Assembly (NCBI GenBank): GCA_049644345.1
Contig: JBARRS010000002.1
Location: 1-7,401, forward strand
Reading direction: 5' to 3'
Length of the DNA stretch: 7,401 nucleotides
Source of the DNA: JBARRS01 sp049644345
GTDB taxonomy: Bacteria > Actinomycetota > Thermoleophilia > Gaiellales > Gaiellaceae
Numbering within the stretch: the first letter of the stretch is position 1; each line of letters starts with the position of its first letter. The translations under genes and the position numbers were made by a program. This document shows positions 1 to 7,135 of the stretch, piece after piece. The notes under the pieces were generated by a model. That model saw nothing but the letters and a program-made list of their open reading frames with translations. It searched no databases and was not told the origin of the DNA.

Positions 1-631
<631 letters not shown>

Positions 632-633
<2 letters not shown>

Positions 634-639
634 AGGAGG
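632..639 (+). promoter_or_regulatory. Strong Shine-Dalgarno-like AAAGGAGG, misplaced for dhaL
   Basis: AAAGGAGG overlaps the dhaK stop codon and is an almost ideal anti-SD match. The best-supported dhaL start (ATG 686) is 46 bases further on, too far for direct use. The only start codon close behind it is GTG 642, just 2 bases away. That GTG opens a 15-codon frame ending in TGA 687-689, which overlaps the dhaL ATG as ATGA. The motif may load ribosomes that reach dhaL by coupling or sliding, or it may be a relic. The sequence match is certain; the function is not. Confidence 0.45.
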
Positions 640-685
640 CGGTGCGCTCGAGGGCGACAGTCAGAAGCACGACCGGGCAAGGCGC

Positions 686-1336
686 ATGAGCGTCATGTAC
701 AACGACGTCCTGCGCTGGGTCCGGGCGTTCGCGGCAGAGATCGCCGCGAACAAGGAATACCTGACCGAGCTCGACGCGGCGGTTGGAGATGGCGACCACG
801 GGATCAACATGGACAGGGGTATGTCGGCCGTGCTCGTCAAGCTCGATGATGCGCAGGCCGGCGAGGACATCGGCGCGCTGCTCAAGACGGTCGGCATGAC
901 GCTCGTGTCCACCGTCGGCGGCGCGGGCGGTCCCCTCTACGGCACGCTGTTCCTGCAGCTGGGGACCGCCACCTCCGGCAAGGGCGAGCTCGGGCCGGAC
1001 GACTGGGTTGCGGCGCTCGAAGCCGCGATCGGCGGTGTGCAGGCCCGGGGAAAGGCCGAGCCGGGCGACAAGACGATGATCGACGCCCTGGTCCCCGGGG
1101 TGGACGCCCTCAAGGCCGCGCTCGCCGAGGGTGCGTCCTTCGAGGACGCCCTCAGGCGCTCGGCCGAGGGCGCCGAGCGGGGTATGGAGGACACGATCCC
1201 GCTCGTCGCCAGGAAGGGGCGCGCGAGCTATCTCGGAGAACGGAGCGCGGGGCATCAGGATCCGGGCGCGACCTCATCGCAGCTGCTCCTCGAGACCGCG
1301 GCGGATACCTGGAGCGAGCCCGCGCACGCGGGGTGA
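686..1336 (+). CDS. dhaL: Dihydroxyacetone kinase ADP-binding subunit DhaL
   Basis: Nucleotide-binding subunit of the PTS-dependent Dha kinase. It holds a tightly bound ADP that DhaM rephosphorylates to ATP, then transfers phosphate to Dha on DhaK. From ATG 686 the protein is 216 residues, close to the usual 210 or so. This start puts the three Mg-binding aspartates at D30, D35 and D37 (LDAAVGDGDHGINM), the same numbers as I recall for E. coli DhaL, and a start at ATG 695 would shift them. An in-frame ATG at 593 would add 31 unrelated residues inside dhaK and is rejected. Other family blocks are STVGGAGGPLYG (75-86), GKAEPGDKTMIDALVP (122-137) and GRASYLGERSAGHQDPGATS (178-197). Only a weak AAGG (679-682) sits just before the start. 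The gene follows dhaK after 52 bases and precedes glpK by 23, so co-transcription is likely. Confidence 0.96.
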   Translation: MSVMYNDVLRWVRAFAAEIAANKEYLTELDAAVGDGDHGINMDRGMSAVLVKLDDAQAGEDIGALLKTVGMTLVSTVGGAGGPLYGTLFLQLGTATSGKGELGPDDWVAALEAAIGGVQARGKAEPGDKTMIDALVPGVDALKAALAEGASFEDALRRSAEGAERGMEDTIPLVARKGRASYLGERSAGHQDPGATSSQLLLETAADTWSEPAHAG

Positions 1337-1348
1337 CCATCGGAGGGT

Positions 1349-1358
1349 AAGGAGGAGG
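1349..1358 (+). promoter_or_regulatory. Strong ribosome binding site of glpK
   Basis: AAGGAGGAGG precedes the glpK ATG. The first GGAGG (1351-1355) is 4 bases from the start codon. It fixes ATG 1360 as the start and suggests glpK is translated more efficiently than dhaL, glpA or glpB, none of which has a comparable site at proper spacing. Confidence 0.8.
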
Positions 1359-1359
1359 A

Positions 1360-2850
1360 ATGGCAGAGTACGCAGCAGCAGTCGACCAGGGCACCACCAG
1401 CACCCGATTCATGGTCTTCGATCACGGCGGGCAGGTGGTCTCGATCGACCAGAAGGAGCACGAGCAGATCTACCCGAAGCCGGGTTGGGTCGAGCACGAC
1501 CCGATGGAGATCTGGCAGCGAACGCAGGAAGTCGTTCGCGCGGGGCTCGACAAGACCAAGGTAAAGGACATCGCCGCCGTCGGCGTGACGAACCAGCGCG
1601 AGACGACCGTGGTCTGGGAACGCTCGACGGGGCGACCCGTCTACAACGCGATCGTCTGGCAGGACACTCGGACAGACAAGATCTGCGACGAGCTGGCCGC
1701 CGACGGGGGCCAGGACCGGTTCAGGGCGAAGACGGGGCTTCCGATCGCCACTTACTTCTCGGGCCCCAAGATCAAGTGGATCCTGGACAACGTCGACGGC
1801 GTGCGATCCAAGGCCGAGAGCGGCGAGGTGCTGTTCGGCAACATCGACACCTTCGTGATCTGGGAGCTCACGGGCGGCCCGGACGGCGGTGTCCACGTCA
1901 CCGATGTGAGCAACGCAAGCCGCACGATGATGATGAACCTCGAGACCCTCGACTGGGACGACGAGATCCTCGGCATCCTCGGTGTGCCCCGGGCGATGCT
2001 GCCGCAGATCCGTGCGTCGAGCGAGGTCTACGGCGAGGCGAAGGGCGATCTCGCGGGCATCCCGGTCGCCGGCGATCTCGGCGACCAGCAGGCGGCGCTC
2101 TTCGGCCAGACCTGCTTCTCCGTCGGGGAAGCGAAGAACACCTACGGCACGGGCAACTTCCTGCTCCTCAACACGGGGAACGAGATCGTGCCTTCGAAGA
2201 GCGGGCTGCTGACGACGCTCGCGTACAAGATCGGCGACCAGCCGGCCGTCTACTGCCTCGAAGGTGCGATCGCGATCACAGGAGCGCTCGTGCAGTGGCT
2301 CCGGGACAACATCGGCCTGATCTCGAGCTCGCCGGAGATCGAGGACCTGGCGAAGTCGGTCGACGACAACGGAGGCGTCTATTTCGTGCCGGCGTTCTCC
2401 GGTCTCTTCGCTCCGTACTGGAAGAACGATGCCCGCGGCGTGATCGCAGGGCTGACCCGCTACGTCACCAAGGGCCACCTGGCGCGGGCGGCGCTCGAGG
2501 CGACCGCCTGGCAGACGCGCGAGGTGGTGGATGCGATGAACGCCGACTCCGGCGTCGACCTCACCTCGCTGAAGGTGGACGGCGGCATGGTGCACAACGA
2601 GCTGTTGATGCAGTTCCAGGCCGACGTCCTCGACGTGCCGGTGATCCGGCCGACGGTCGCGGAGACGACCTCGCTCGGCGCCGCCTACGCCGCCGGCCTC
2701 GCCGTCGGCTTCTGGTCGGAGGTCGAGGACCTGCGCGCCAACTGGGGCAAGGACAAGGAGTGGACGCCCCGGATGGACGCGAAGGAGCGCGAAAAGGAGT
2801 ACGCGTTCTGGAAGAAGGCCGTCACGCGGACCTTCGACTGGCTCGAATAG
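1360..2850 (+). CDS. glpK: Glycerol kinase
   Basis: FGGY-family kinase converting glycerol and ATP to sn-glycerol-3-phosphate in the cytoplasm. It is 496 residues, a full-length size. The N-terminal phosphate-binding loop is DQGTTSTRF (9-17), followed by the typical YPKPGWVEHDPMEIW (38-52). Expected glycerol-contact residues are present: R80-E81 in NQRETT, Y132 and D242 in GDQQAALFG, matching E. coli R83, E84, Y135 and D245. The C-terminal ATPase half has PAFSG (344-348), the FGGY-type segment around GLTRYVTKGHLARAALEATA, and VDGGMVHNELLMQFQ with D407-G409. Between SEVYG (221-225) and IPVAG (234-238) there are only 8 residues, EAKGDLAG. This region lacks the E. coli fructose-1,6-bisphosphate loop (GGKGGTR) and the Firmicute histidine phosphorylated by HPr. 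Regulation by either route is therefore unlikely (inference). The ATG is set by a strong Shine-Dalgarno, and the gene ends 12 bases before a hairpin. Confidence 0.98.
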   Translation: MAEYAAAVDQGTTSTRFMVFDHGGQVVSIDQKEHEQIYPKPGWVEHDPMEIWQRTQEVVRAGLDKTKVKDIAAVGVTNQRETTVVWERSTGRPVYNAIVWQDTRTDKICDELAADGGQDRFRAKTGLPIATYFSGPKIKWILDNVDGVRSKAESGEVLFGNIDTFVIWELTGGPDGGVHVTDVSNASRTMMMNLETLDWDDEILGILGVPRAMLPQIRASSEVYGEAKGDLAGIPVAGDLGDQQAALFGQTCFSVGEAKNTYGTGNFLLLNTGNEIVPSKSGLLTTLAYKIGDQPAVYCLEGAIAITGALVQWLRDNIGLISSSPEIEDLAKSVDDNGGVYFVPAFSGLFAPYWKNDARGVIAGLTRYVTKGHLARAALEATAWQTREVVDAMNADSGVDLTSLKVDGGMVHNELLMQFQADVLDVPVIRPTVAETTSLGAAYAAGLAVGFWSEVEDLRANWGKDKEWTPRMDAKEREKEYAFWKKAVTRTFDWLE

Positions 2851-2862
2851 CTCGAAAGTGAG

Positions 2863-2893
2863 GAGCCCGGCGGCCCCAGCGGCCGCCGGGCTC
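2863..2893 (+). terminator. Terminator-like or attenuator hairpin between glpK and glpA
   Basis: Perfect 13-bp inverted repeat: left arm GAGCCCGGCGGCC (2863-2875), loop CCAGC (2876-2880), right arm GGCCGCCGGGCTC (2881-2893). It starts 12 bases after the glpK stop. No T-run follows, so it is not a classical intrinsic terminator. U-less GC-rich hairpins after stop codons are often proposed to terminate or stabilise transcripts in high-GC Gram-positives. It could end the dhaK-dhaL-glpK transcript, or partly attenuate and protect its 3' end so that glpABC is made at a different level. The structure is seen directly; the role is inferred. Confidence 0.7.
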
Positions 2894-2940
2894 TCCGCCC
2901 AGGTCACTCATTCCCCTGCTGCGATACTGCGACGGGTAGC

Positions 2941-4488
2941 GTGGCCTCTCTCGAAACGGAAGTGCTCGTCGTCGGCGGCGGCTCGACCGGGGCCGGCGTC
3001 GCGCGTGACGCGGCGATGCGGGGCTTCTCGACAGTGCTCGTAGAGCGCGGTGACCTGGCGGACGGGACCACCGGACGCTTCCACGGTCTCTTGCACTCGG
3101 GCGGGCGCTACGCGGTCAAGGACCCGCCGGCGGCGCGCGAGTGCGTTGCCGAGAATGCCATCCTCCGTCGGATCGCGGCCGACTGCATCGAGGACACAGG
3201 CGGTCTGTTCGTCTCGACCCCGTGGGACGACCCCGCCTTCGGCGACGACTTTGCCGAAGGCTGCCGCGAAACGGGCGTTCCCGTCGAAGAGATCCCGGTC
3301 GCCGAGGCGCTGAGCCGGGAGCCTCGCCTCGACGCTCGCATCTCGCGTGCATTCACCGTCCCCGACGCAAGCCTCGATCCCTGGAAGCTCGTGTGGGCGT
3401 GTGCCCGCTCCGCCGAGGCGTACGAAGGCCGGATCCTGCCCTACCACACCGTGCTCGGCCTGGAGCGCGACGGCGACAAGGTCGTCGGCGCGCGGGTCAA
3501 GAACGAGCTGACCGGAGAGGAGCTCCTGGTCCGTTCGGAGATCGTCGTCAACGCCGCGGGGGCGTGGGCGGGGCAGATCGCCGCGCTCGCCGGATGCGAG
3601 GTCACGGTCCTCCCCGGCAAGGGGATCATGATCGCGATGAACCATCGGCTCGTGAATACGGTGGTAAACCGCTGCAAGCCGCCCGACGACGGCGACATCA
3701 TCGTCCCGATCCGCACCGTCTCCGTGATCGGGACGACGGACACGCGGGTACCGGACCCCGACGAGCTCGAGGTGACGCAGGCCGAGGTCGACGAGATGCT
3801 CGACGAGGGCGAGAAGCTCGTCCCAGGCTTCCGCGAGGCTCGTGCGCTCCGCGTTTGGGCCGGGGCACGGCCGCTCTTTTCGGCCGAAGAGGTGACGGAC
3901 ACGCGCGACGTGACCCGCTCGCATGCGCTCCTCGACCATGCCGAGCGCGACGGGGTCGCGGGCTTCGTCACCATCACCGGCGGCAAGACGACGACGTTCC
4001 GGCTGATGGCCGAGGCGGCCGTCGACGCCGTGTGCGCGCAGCTTTGCGCCGAGCGTCCCTGCAGGACGGCCGAAGAGCCGCTGCCGGGCTCCGAGGAGGG
4101 TCGCTTCTACTGGCTGGGCTCGCGCCTTCGCGCCCGAGAGCCGGTTCCGCGGTCGGAGGAGATCATCTGCGAGTGCGAGCTGATCACGCGCCGGCGGCTG
4201 GAGGAGGCGATGGATCGGCGCCACACGACGAGCCTTGACGACATCCGCCGAACGCTGCGGCTCGGAATGGGCCCCTGCCAGGGCGGCTTCTGCATCTACC
4301 GTGCCACGGGCATCCTCCACGCCGTCGAGCAGCTCGACCATCGAGCCGCGAACTTCGCCCTCCTCGACTTCCTCCAGGAGCGGTGGAAGGGCGCCTACCC
4401 GATCCTCTACGGCGACCAGCTGCGCCAGGCGCGGCTCGACGACTGGATCTTTCAGGGCCTCTTGGCGGTCCAGCACTTGCCGGCGTGA
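2941..4488 (+). CDS. glpA: Anaerobic-type glycerol-3-phosphate dehydrogenase subunit A
   Basis: Catalytic flavoprotein subunit of GlpABC, oxidising sn-glycerol-3-phosphate to DHAP at the inner face of the membrane and passing electrons to quinone through GlpB and GlpC. It is 515 residues; E. coli GlpA is about 540. The N-terminal DAO-type FAD domain has VVGGGSTGAG (10-19) and TTGRFHGLLHSGGRY (43-57), then VIGTTDTR (262-269) and ITGGKTTTF (345-353). The C-terminal BFD-like [2Fe-2S] domain has all four cysteines: C410, C412, C446 and C451 (CxC-x33-CxxxxC, with GMGPCQGGFC). This domain and the close GlpA-like ending (ERWKG to the C-terminus) separate it from aerobic GlpD. The linker from LPGS (381-384) to C410 is about 19 residues shorter than I recall for E. 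coli, explaining most of the length difference. GTG 2941 is the only plausible start; no upstream in-frame start codon or good Shine-Dalgarno is visible. Confidence 0.96.
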   Translation: MASLETEVLVVGGGSTGAGVARDAAMRGFSTVLVERGDLADGTTGRFHGLLHSGGRYAVKDPPAARECVAENAILRRIAADCIEDTGGLFVSTPWDDPAFGDDFAEGCRETGVPVEEIPVAEALSREPRLDARISRAFTVPDASLDPWKLVWACARSAEAYEGRILPYHTVLGLERDGDKVVGARVKNELTGEELLVRSEIVVNAAGAWAGQIAALAGCEVTVLPGKGIMIAMNHRLVNTVVNRCKPPDDGDIIVPIRTVSVIGTTDTRVPDPDELEVTQAEVDEMLDEGEKLVPGFREARALRVWAGARPLFSAEEVTDTRDVTRSHALLDHAERDGVAGFVTITGGKTTTFRLMAEAAVDAVCAQLCAERPCRTAEEPLPGSEEGRFYWLGSRLRAREPVPRSEEIICECELITRRRLEEAMDRRHTTSLDDIRRTLRLGMGPCQGGFCIYRATGILHAVEQLDHRAANFALLDFLQERWKGAYPILYGDQLRQARLDDWIFQGLLAVQHLPA

Positions 4489-4513
4489 CCGTCGCTCGCC
4501 TCCGGCTCGCTCC

Positions 4514-4540
4514 CGTGGGGGAAACCCTGTTTCCCCCACG
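4514..4540. repeat. Hairpin 1 of a tandem intergenic pair
   Basis: Perfect 11-bp inverted repeat: CGTGGGGGAAA (4514-4524), loop CCCTG (4525-4529), TTTCCCCCACG (4530-4540). It lies 26 bases after the glpA stop, a place where it could act as a terminator or as a 3'-end stabiliser of glpA mRNA. The right arm contains only three Ts and is followed by AGCCCCC, so there is no U-tract. It resembles hairpin 2 in sequence and layout. Confidence 0.7.
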
Positions 4541-4598
4541 AGCCCCCTTCTCCGTAGAACCGGGGGAACCTCCCGGTTCCCCCGCAGAACCCCCTCCC
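4517..4598. repeat. Degenerate direct repeat made of two hairpin units
   Basis: The two hairpins belong to related units of about 37 bases, beginning with GGGGGAA at 4517 and 4562, so the period is 45. Each unit runs: G5, an A/C-rich segment, a loop, TTCCCCC, a short ACGAG or GCAGAA spacer, C5, then a C/T-rich tail. Differences fall partly as paired changes in the two arms (GAAA with TTTC in unit 1, GAACC with GGTTC in unit 2), which keeps each stem intact. This suggests a REP-like palindromic element or duplicated terminator. Whether it recurs elsewhere in the genome cannot be seen here. Confidence 0.5.
4561..4584. repeat. Hairpin 2 of a tandem intergenic pair
   Basis: Perfect 10-bp inverted repeat: CGGGGGAACC (4561-4570), loop TCCC (4571-4574), GGTTCCCCCG (4575-4584). 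An alternative 8-bp pairing exists, GAACCGGG (4557-4564) with CCCGGTTC (4572-4579), so the RNA could switch between two stems. The two stems share bases and cannot form together. Confidence 0.65.
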
Positions 4599-4601
4599 CA
4601 C

Positions 4602-4630
4602 GCTCATAGGCCGAGTGTCGGCCTATGAGC
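4602..4630. promoter_or_regulatory. Perfect 13-bp inverted repeat covering the glpB start codon
   Basis: Left arm GCTCATAGGCCGA (4602-4614), 3-base spacer GTG (4615-4617), right arm TCGGCCTATGAGC (4618-4630), all 13 pairs matching. The glpB ATG (4625-4627) lies inside the right arm and no Shine-Dalgarno precedes it. As RNA the stem would hide the start codon; as DNA the 29-bp palindrome could be an operator for a dimeric regulator. Both roles are inference; the symmetry is exact. Confidence 0.6.
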
Positions 4631-5887
4631 TATGACACGGTGGTGATCGGCGCCGGGCTCGCCGGCCTCACCGCTGCCTTGCGGCTGGCCGAGGGAGGAC
4701 AGCGGGTCCTGGTCGTAGCCAAAGGCGTGGGGGCGACGCACCTCGCACCTGCGACGATCGACGTGCTCGGCTACGCCGACGGGCGCGTCGAGAGCCCGGC
4801 GCAGGCGCTGCCGGATTTCCTGGCCGCGCACCCCGAGCATCCCTACCGGCACCTTTCCCTGGAGCTGATCAGGGCCGGCCTCGAGTGGTTCAAAGCTCGT
4901 CTCGCCGACTACGGCTACCACGGGGGGCTCGAGGAGAACTTCCTGCTTCCGACCGCGGTCGGCGTTCCCAAGCCCACGGCCGTCGTCCCCGAGGCGATGA
5001 TTGCCGGCGACCTGCGTGCCGGCGGCCGTTTCGTGTTCGTCGGCCTCAAGGGACTCAAGGATTTCTACCCGGCCTACCTCGCCGACAACCTCACCCAGGC
5101 CGCGCTTCCCGGCGGTGCCTCCGTGTCGGCGAGAGCGCTCGAGCTCGCACCGCCGCTCGACGGCGAGGGCGATGTCAGCAGCGTAGGTTTCGCGCGGCGT
5201 TTCGAGCAGGCCGATTTCCGGGAGTTCGTTGTGCGCGGGCTCGAGGGGCACCTCCAGCCGGGCGAGTTCGTCGGCTTTCCGGCCGTGCTCGGCCTCGGGC
5301 GCGCGCGAGAGGTGTGGCAGGAGCTCGAGACTCGGCTCGAGCGTCGGGTCTTCGAGGTGCCGACGCTCCCGCCATCGGTGCAGGGCATCCGCCTGTTCGA
5401 GACCATGACCGCGGCGCTGCGCCGGGCCGGCGGCCGGCTCCTCGTCGGCGACGCAGTGGTGGGGGCGGAGAGCGGTGGCGGCCGCGTCGAGGCCGTGTCG
5501 GCGCAGACCGCACGCCGGCCTCTTCTCTACGGGTCGCGCTCTTTCGTGCTCGCAACCGGAGGCTTCGCCTCCGGCGGCCTGAATCTGGACTCGTCCGGGA
5601 AGATCCGCGAGACCGTGTTCGATTTGCCCCTCGCCGGCCTACCTCGGCCCGAGCAGCCGCGCTTCGAGCCGGGCTACTTCGATCAGCATGCGATCGCCCG
5701 CACCGGCGTCGCAGTCGACGAGAAGCTCCGTCCCGTGGACGAGGAGGGAGCGGTCGTGTACGAGAACCTCCACGTCGCGGGGGCGACGCTAGCGGGAGCG
5801 GCTCCATGGCGGGAGGCCTCCGGCAACGGCCTCAGCCTCGCGACCGGCTACGCTTCAGCCACCGCGATCCTCGAGCGGATCTCGTGA
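4625..5887 (+). CDS. glpB: Anaerobic-type glycerol-3-phosphate dehydrogenase subunit B
   Basis: Second flavoprotein subunit of the GlpABC complex, thought to relay electrons from GlpA to the iron-sulfur subunit GlpC. It is 420 residues, essentially the length of E. coli GlpB (about 419). The N-terminus is a Rossmann FAD-binding fold: VVIGAGLAGL with glycines 9, 11 and 14. The clearest family marker is PTLPPSVQGIR (246-256). It is followed by LATGGFASGGL (309-319) and a C-terminal FAD-contact segment (ENLHVAGATLAG). No cysteine cluster is seen, as expected for this subunit. The ATG at 4625 leaves only seven residues before the first glycine of the FAD motif. Alternatives at GTG 4640 or 4643 would cut into the first beta strand. 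The start sits in a perfect inverted repeat and lacks a Shine-Dalgarno, so initiation is unusual. The stop overlaps the glpC start by 4 bases, indicating translational coupling. Confidence 0.94.
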   Translation: MSYDTVVIGAGLAGLTAALRLAEGGQRVLVVAKGVGATHLAPATIDVLGYADGRVESPAQALPDFLAAHPEHPYRHLSLELIRAGLEWFKARLADYGYHGGLEENFLLPTAVGVPKPTAVVPEAMIAGDLRAGGRFVFVGLKGLKDFYPAYLADNLTQAALPGGASVSARALELAPPLDGEGDVSSVGFARRFEQADFREFVVRGLEGHLQPGEFVGFPAVLGLGRAREVWQELETRLERRVFEVPTLPPSVQGIRLFETMTAALRRAGGRLLVGDAVVGAESGGGRVEAVSAQTARRPLLYGSRSFVLATGGFASGGLNLDSSGKIRETVFDLPLAGLPRPEQPRFEPGYFDQHAIARTGVAVDEKLRPVDEEGAVVYENLHVAGATLAGAAPWREASGNGLSLATGYASATAILERIS

Positions 5888-7119
5888 CCACCGAGCTCGT
5901 CCGCGACTCCCTCGACCACTGTGTCAAGTGCACGATCTGCGAGACGTTCTGCCCGTACTCGCAGGTAACGCCGCTCTTCCCCGGCCCGAAGTACGTCGGC
6001 CCACAGGCGGAGCGGTACCGTCGCGCCGGCGCCTCCCCGGACAGCTCCCTCGACTACTGCTCGGGCTGTGGGATCTGCACGCAGGTGTGCCCGCAGGGAG
6101 TGAAGATCGCGGAGATCAACTCGCGGGCGCGGGCGCAGCTCTGGGAGGAACGCGGCATCCCGTTGCGGAACCAGCTGATCGCTCGCCCGAGCGTTCTCGG
6201 ACGCCTCGGCACCCCGGTTGCGCCCCTCGCCAACTGGACGCTGCGCAACCGGCTTCTTCGAGGCGTCGCCGAACGCCTCCTCGGCATCCACCGGGACGCC
6301 CCGCTGCCGCGGTTTGCGGGCAGGACGTTCCAGCGGTGGGCGCGGGCCCACATCAGCCCCACCGCCGACAAGAGCGTCGTCTACTTCCACGCCTGCGGTA
6401 CGAACTACTACGAGCCGGCCGTCGGAGAGATGACGGTCGAGGTGCTCGAGCACAACGGCTTCCACGTCGTGGTGCCGCCCCAGGACTGCTGCGGGTTGCC
6501 ACTCCAGTCGAACGGCAACTTCCCGGCCGCGCGCGCGTACGTGCGGCGGTTGGCCGCGAACCTCGCGCCGTACGCGCGGGAAGGCCACGCGATCGTGTCG
6601 AACTCGACGAGCTGCGGGCTGATGCTGAAGCGCGAGGCGCGCGAGATCCTCGACGTCGAGGACGACGATCTGGCGGTGGTGAGCGAGGCGACGTACGACC
6701 TCTGCGAGTTTCTGCTGCTGCTACACGAGCGCGGCGAGCTCCGCACCGACTTCCGGCCCCTTGCGCTGACCGTGCCCTACCACGCCCCATGTCAGCAGCG
6801 CGGCCACGGGATCGGCAAGCCGGCCCTCGACCTCCTCGCCCTGATTCCGAAGCTGCAGGCGATCGAGCTGGACGTCGACTGCTGCGGCATCGCCGGCACC
6901 TACGGCCTGAAGAAGGAGAAGTACGAGATCTCGATGGCTGTGGGCGAACGGCTCTTCCGGGAGGTGCGGGAGTCACGGGCCGACGTCGCCGCCTGCGACA
7001 GCGAGACCTGCCGCTGGCAGATCGAGCATGGGTCGCAGATCCACGCGGTCCATCCCGTCGAGCTCCTGCACCGGGCCTACGGGCTCGATGCGGGCAGGAC
7101 GCAGGCGGGCGCGGGGTAG
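5884..7119 (+). CDS. glpC: Anaerobic-type glycerol-3-phosphate dehydrogenase subunit C (iron-sulfur)
   Basis: Iron-sulfur subunit that carries electrons from GlpAB towards membrane quinone. It is 411 residues from GTG 5884; the family is about 400. The start is chosen because GTG overlaps the glpB TGA (GTGA, 5884-5887) and leaves 12 residues before the first cluster. Two [4Fe-4S] ferredoxin motifs are intact: C13, C16, C19 and C23-P (CVKCTICETFCP), and C59, C62, C65 and C69-P (CSGCGICTQVCP). Two CCG cysteine-rich domains follow. The first has C171, C202-C203 (DCCGLP) and C244. The second has C303, C333-C334 (DCCGIAGTYG), C371 and C376. This layout is shared with GlcF and LutA/LldE-type proteins; the position directly after glpAB decides for GlpC. 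No transmembrane helix is evident, so attachment would be peripheral or by amphipathic segments. Confidence 0.95.
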   Translation: MTTELVRDSLDHCVKCTICETFCPYSQVTPLFPGPKYVGPQAERYRRAGASPDSSLDYCSGCGICTQVCPQGVKIAEINSRARAQLWEERGIPLRNQLIARPSVLGRLGTPVAPLANWTLRNRLLRGVAERLLGIHRDAPLPRFAGRTFQRWARAHISPTADKSVVYFHACGTNYYEPAVGEMTVEVLEHNGFHVVVPPQDCCGLPLQSNGNFPAARAYVRRLAANLAPYAREGHAIVSNSTSCGLMLKREAREILDVEDDDLAVVSEATYDLCEFLLLLHERGELRTDFRPLALTVPYHAPCQQRGHGIGKPALDLLALIPKLQAIELDVDCCGIAGTYGLKKEKYEISMAVGERLFREVRESRADVAACDSETCRWQIEHGSQIHAVHPVELLHRAYGLDAGRTQAGAG

Positions 7120-7135
7120 GGGGACGCGGTCGCCC

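Larger units (their letters stand above)
4489..4624. other. Structured 136-bp glpA-glpB intergenic region
   Basis: No gene is supported here; reading frames that cross it are extensions of shadow ORFs. The first 25 bases are GC-rich without a clear signal. The rest is almost entirely inverted repeats: hairpins at 4514-4540 and 4561-4584, a C-rich stretch, then the 4602-4630 repeat reaching into glpB. No convincing -10/-35 pair or Shine-Dalgarno was found for glpB. Confidence 0.7.

Noticed and set aside
1317..1334. Short GC inverted repeat at the end of dhaL
   Set aside because: Only 5-6 pairs with a 2-4 base loop inside coding sequence, as expected by chance at this GC content.
1131..2861. 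576-codon + strand frame overlapping dhaL and glpK
   Set aside because: The translation is an Arg/Gly/Pro-rich low-complexity product typical of an out-of-frame reading; it overlaps a clear glycerol kinase over nearly its full length.
1255..2907. 550-codon open frame antisense to glpK
   Set aside because: It mirrors glpK codon by codon, a known effect of strong GC bias at third positions. Its Arg/Val/Asp/Leu-rich translation shows no recognisable family.
2908..4539. 543-codon open frame antisense to glpA, abutting the previous one
   Set aside because: Same shadow effect. The sense frame has all FAD and [2Fe-2S] signatures, and the antisense product has none.
4499..4600. Possible CRISPR-like array in the glpA-glpB gap
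   Set aside because: Only two degenerate units without unique spacers of regular size; each unit is a self-contained hairpin, so a palindromic repeat element fits better.
4885..5883. In-frame 333-codon upstream extension of glpC
   Set aside because: It runs through glpB in another frame with Arg-rich noise. The GlpC homology begins right at GTG 5884, where GTGA overlaps the glpB stop.
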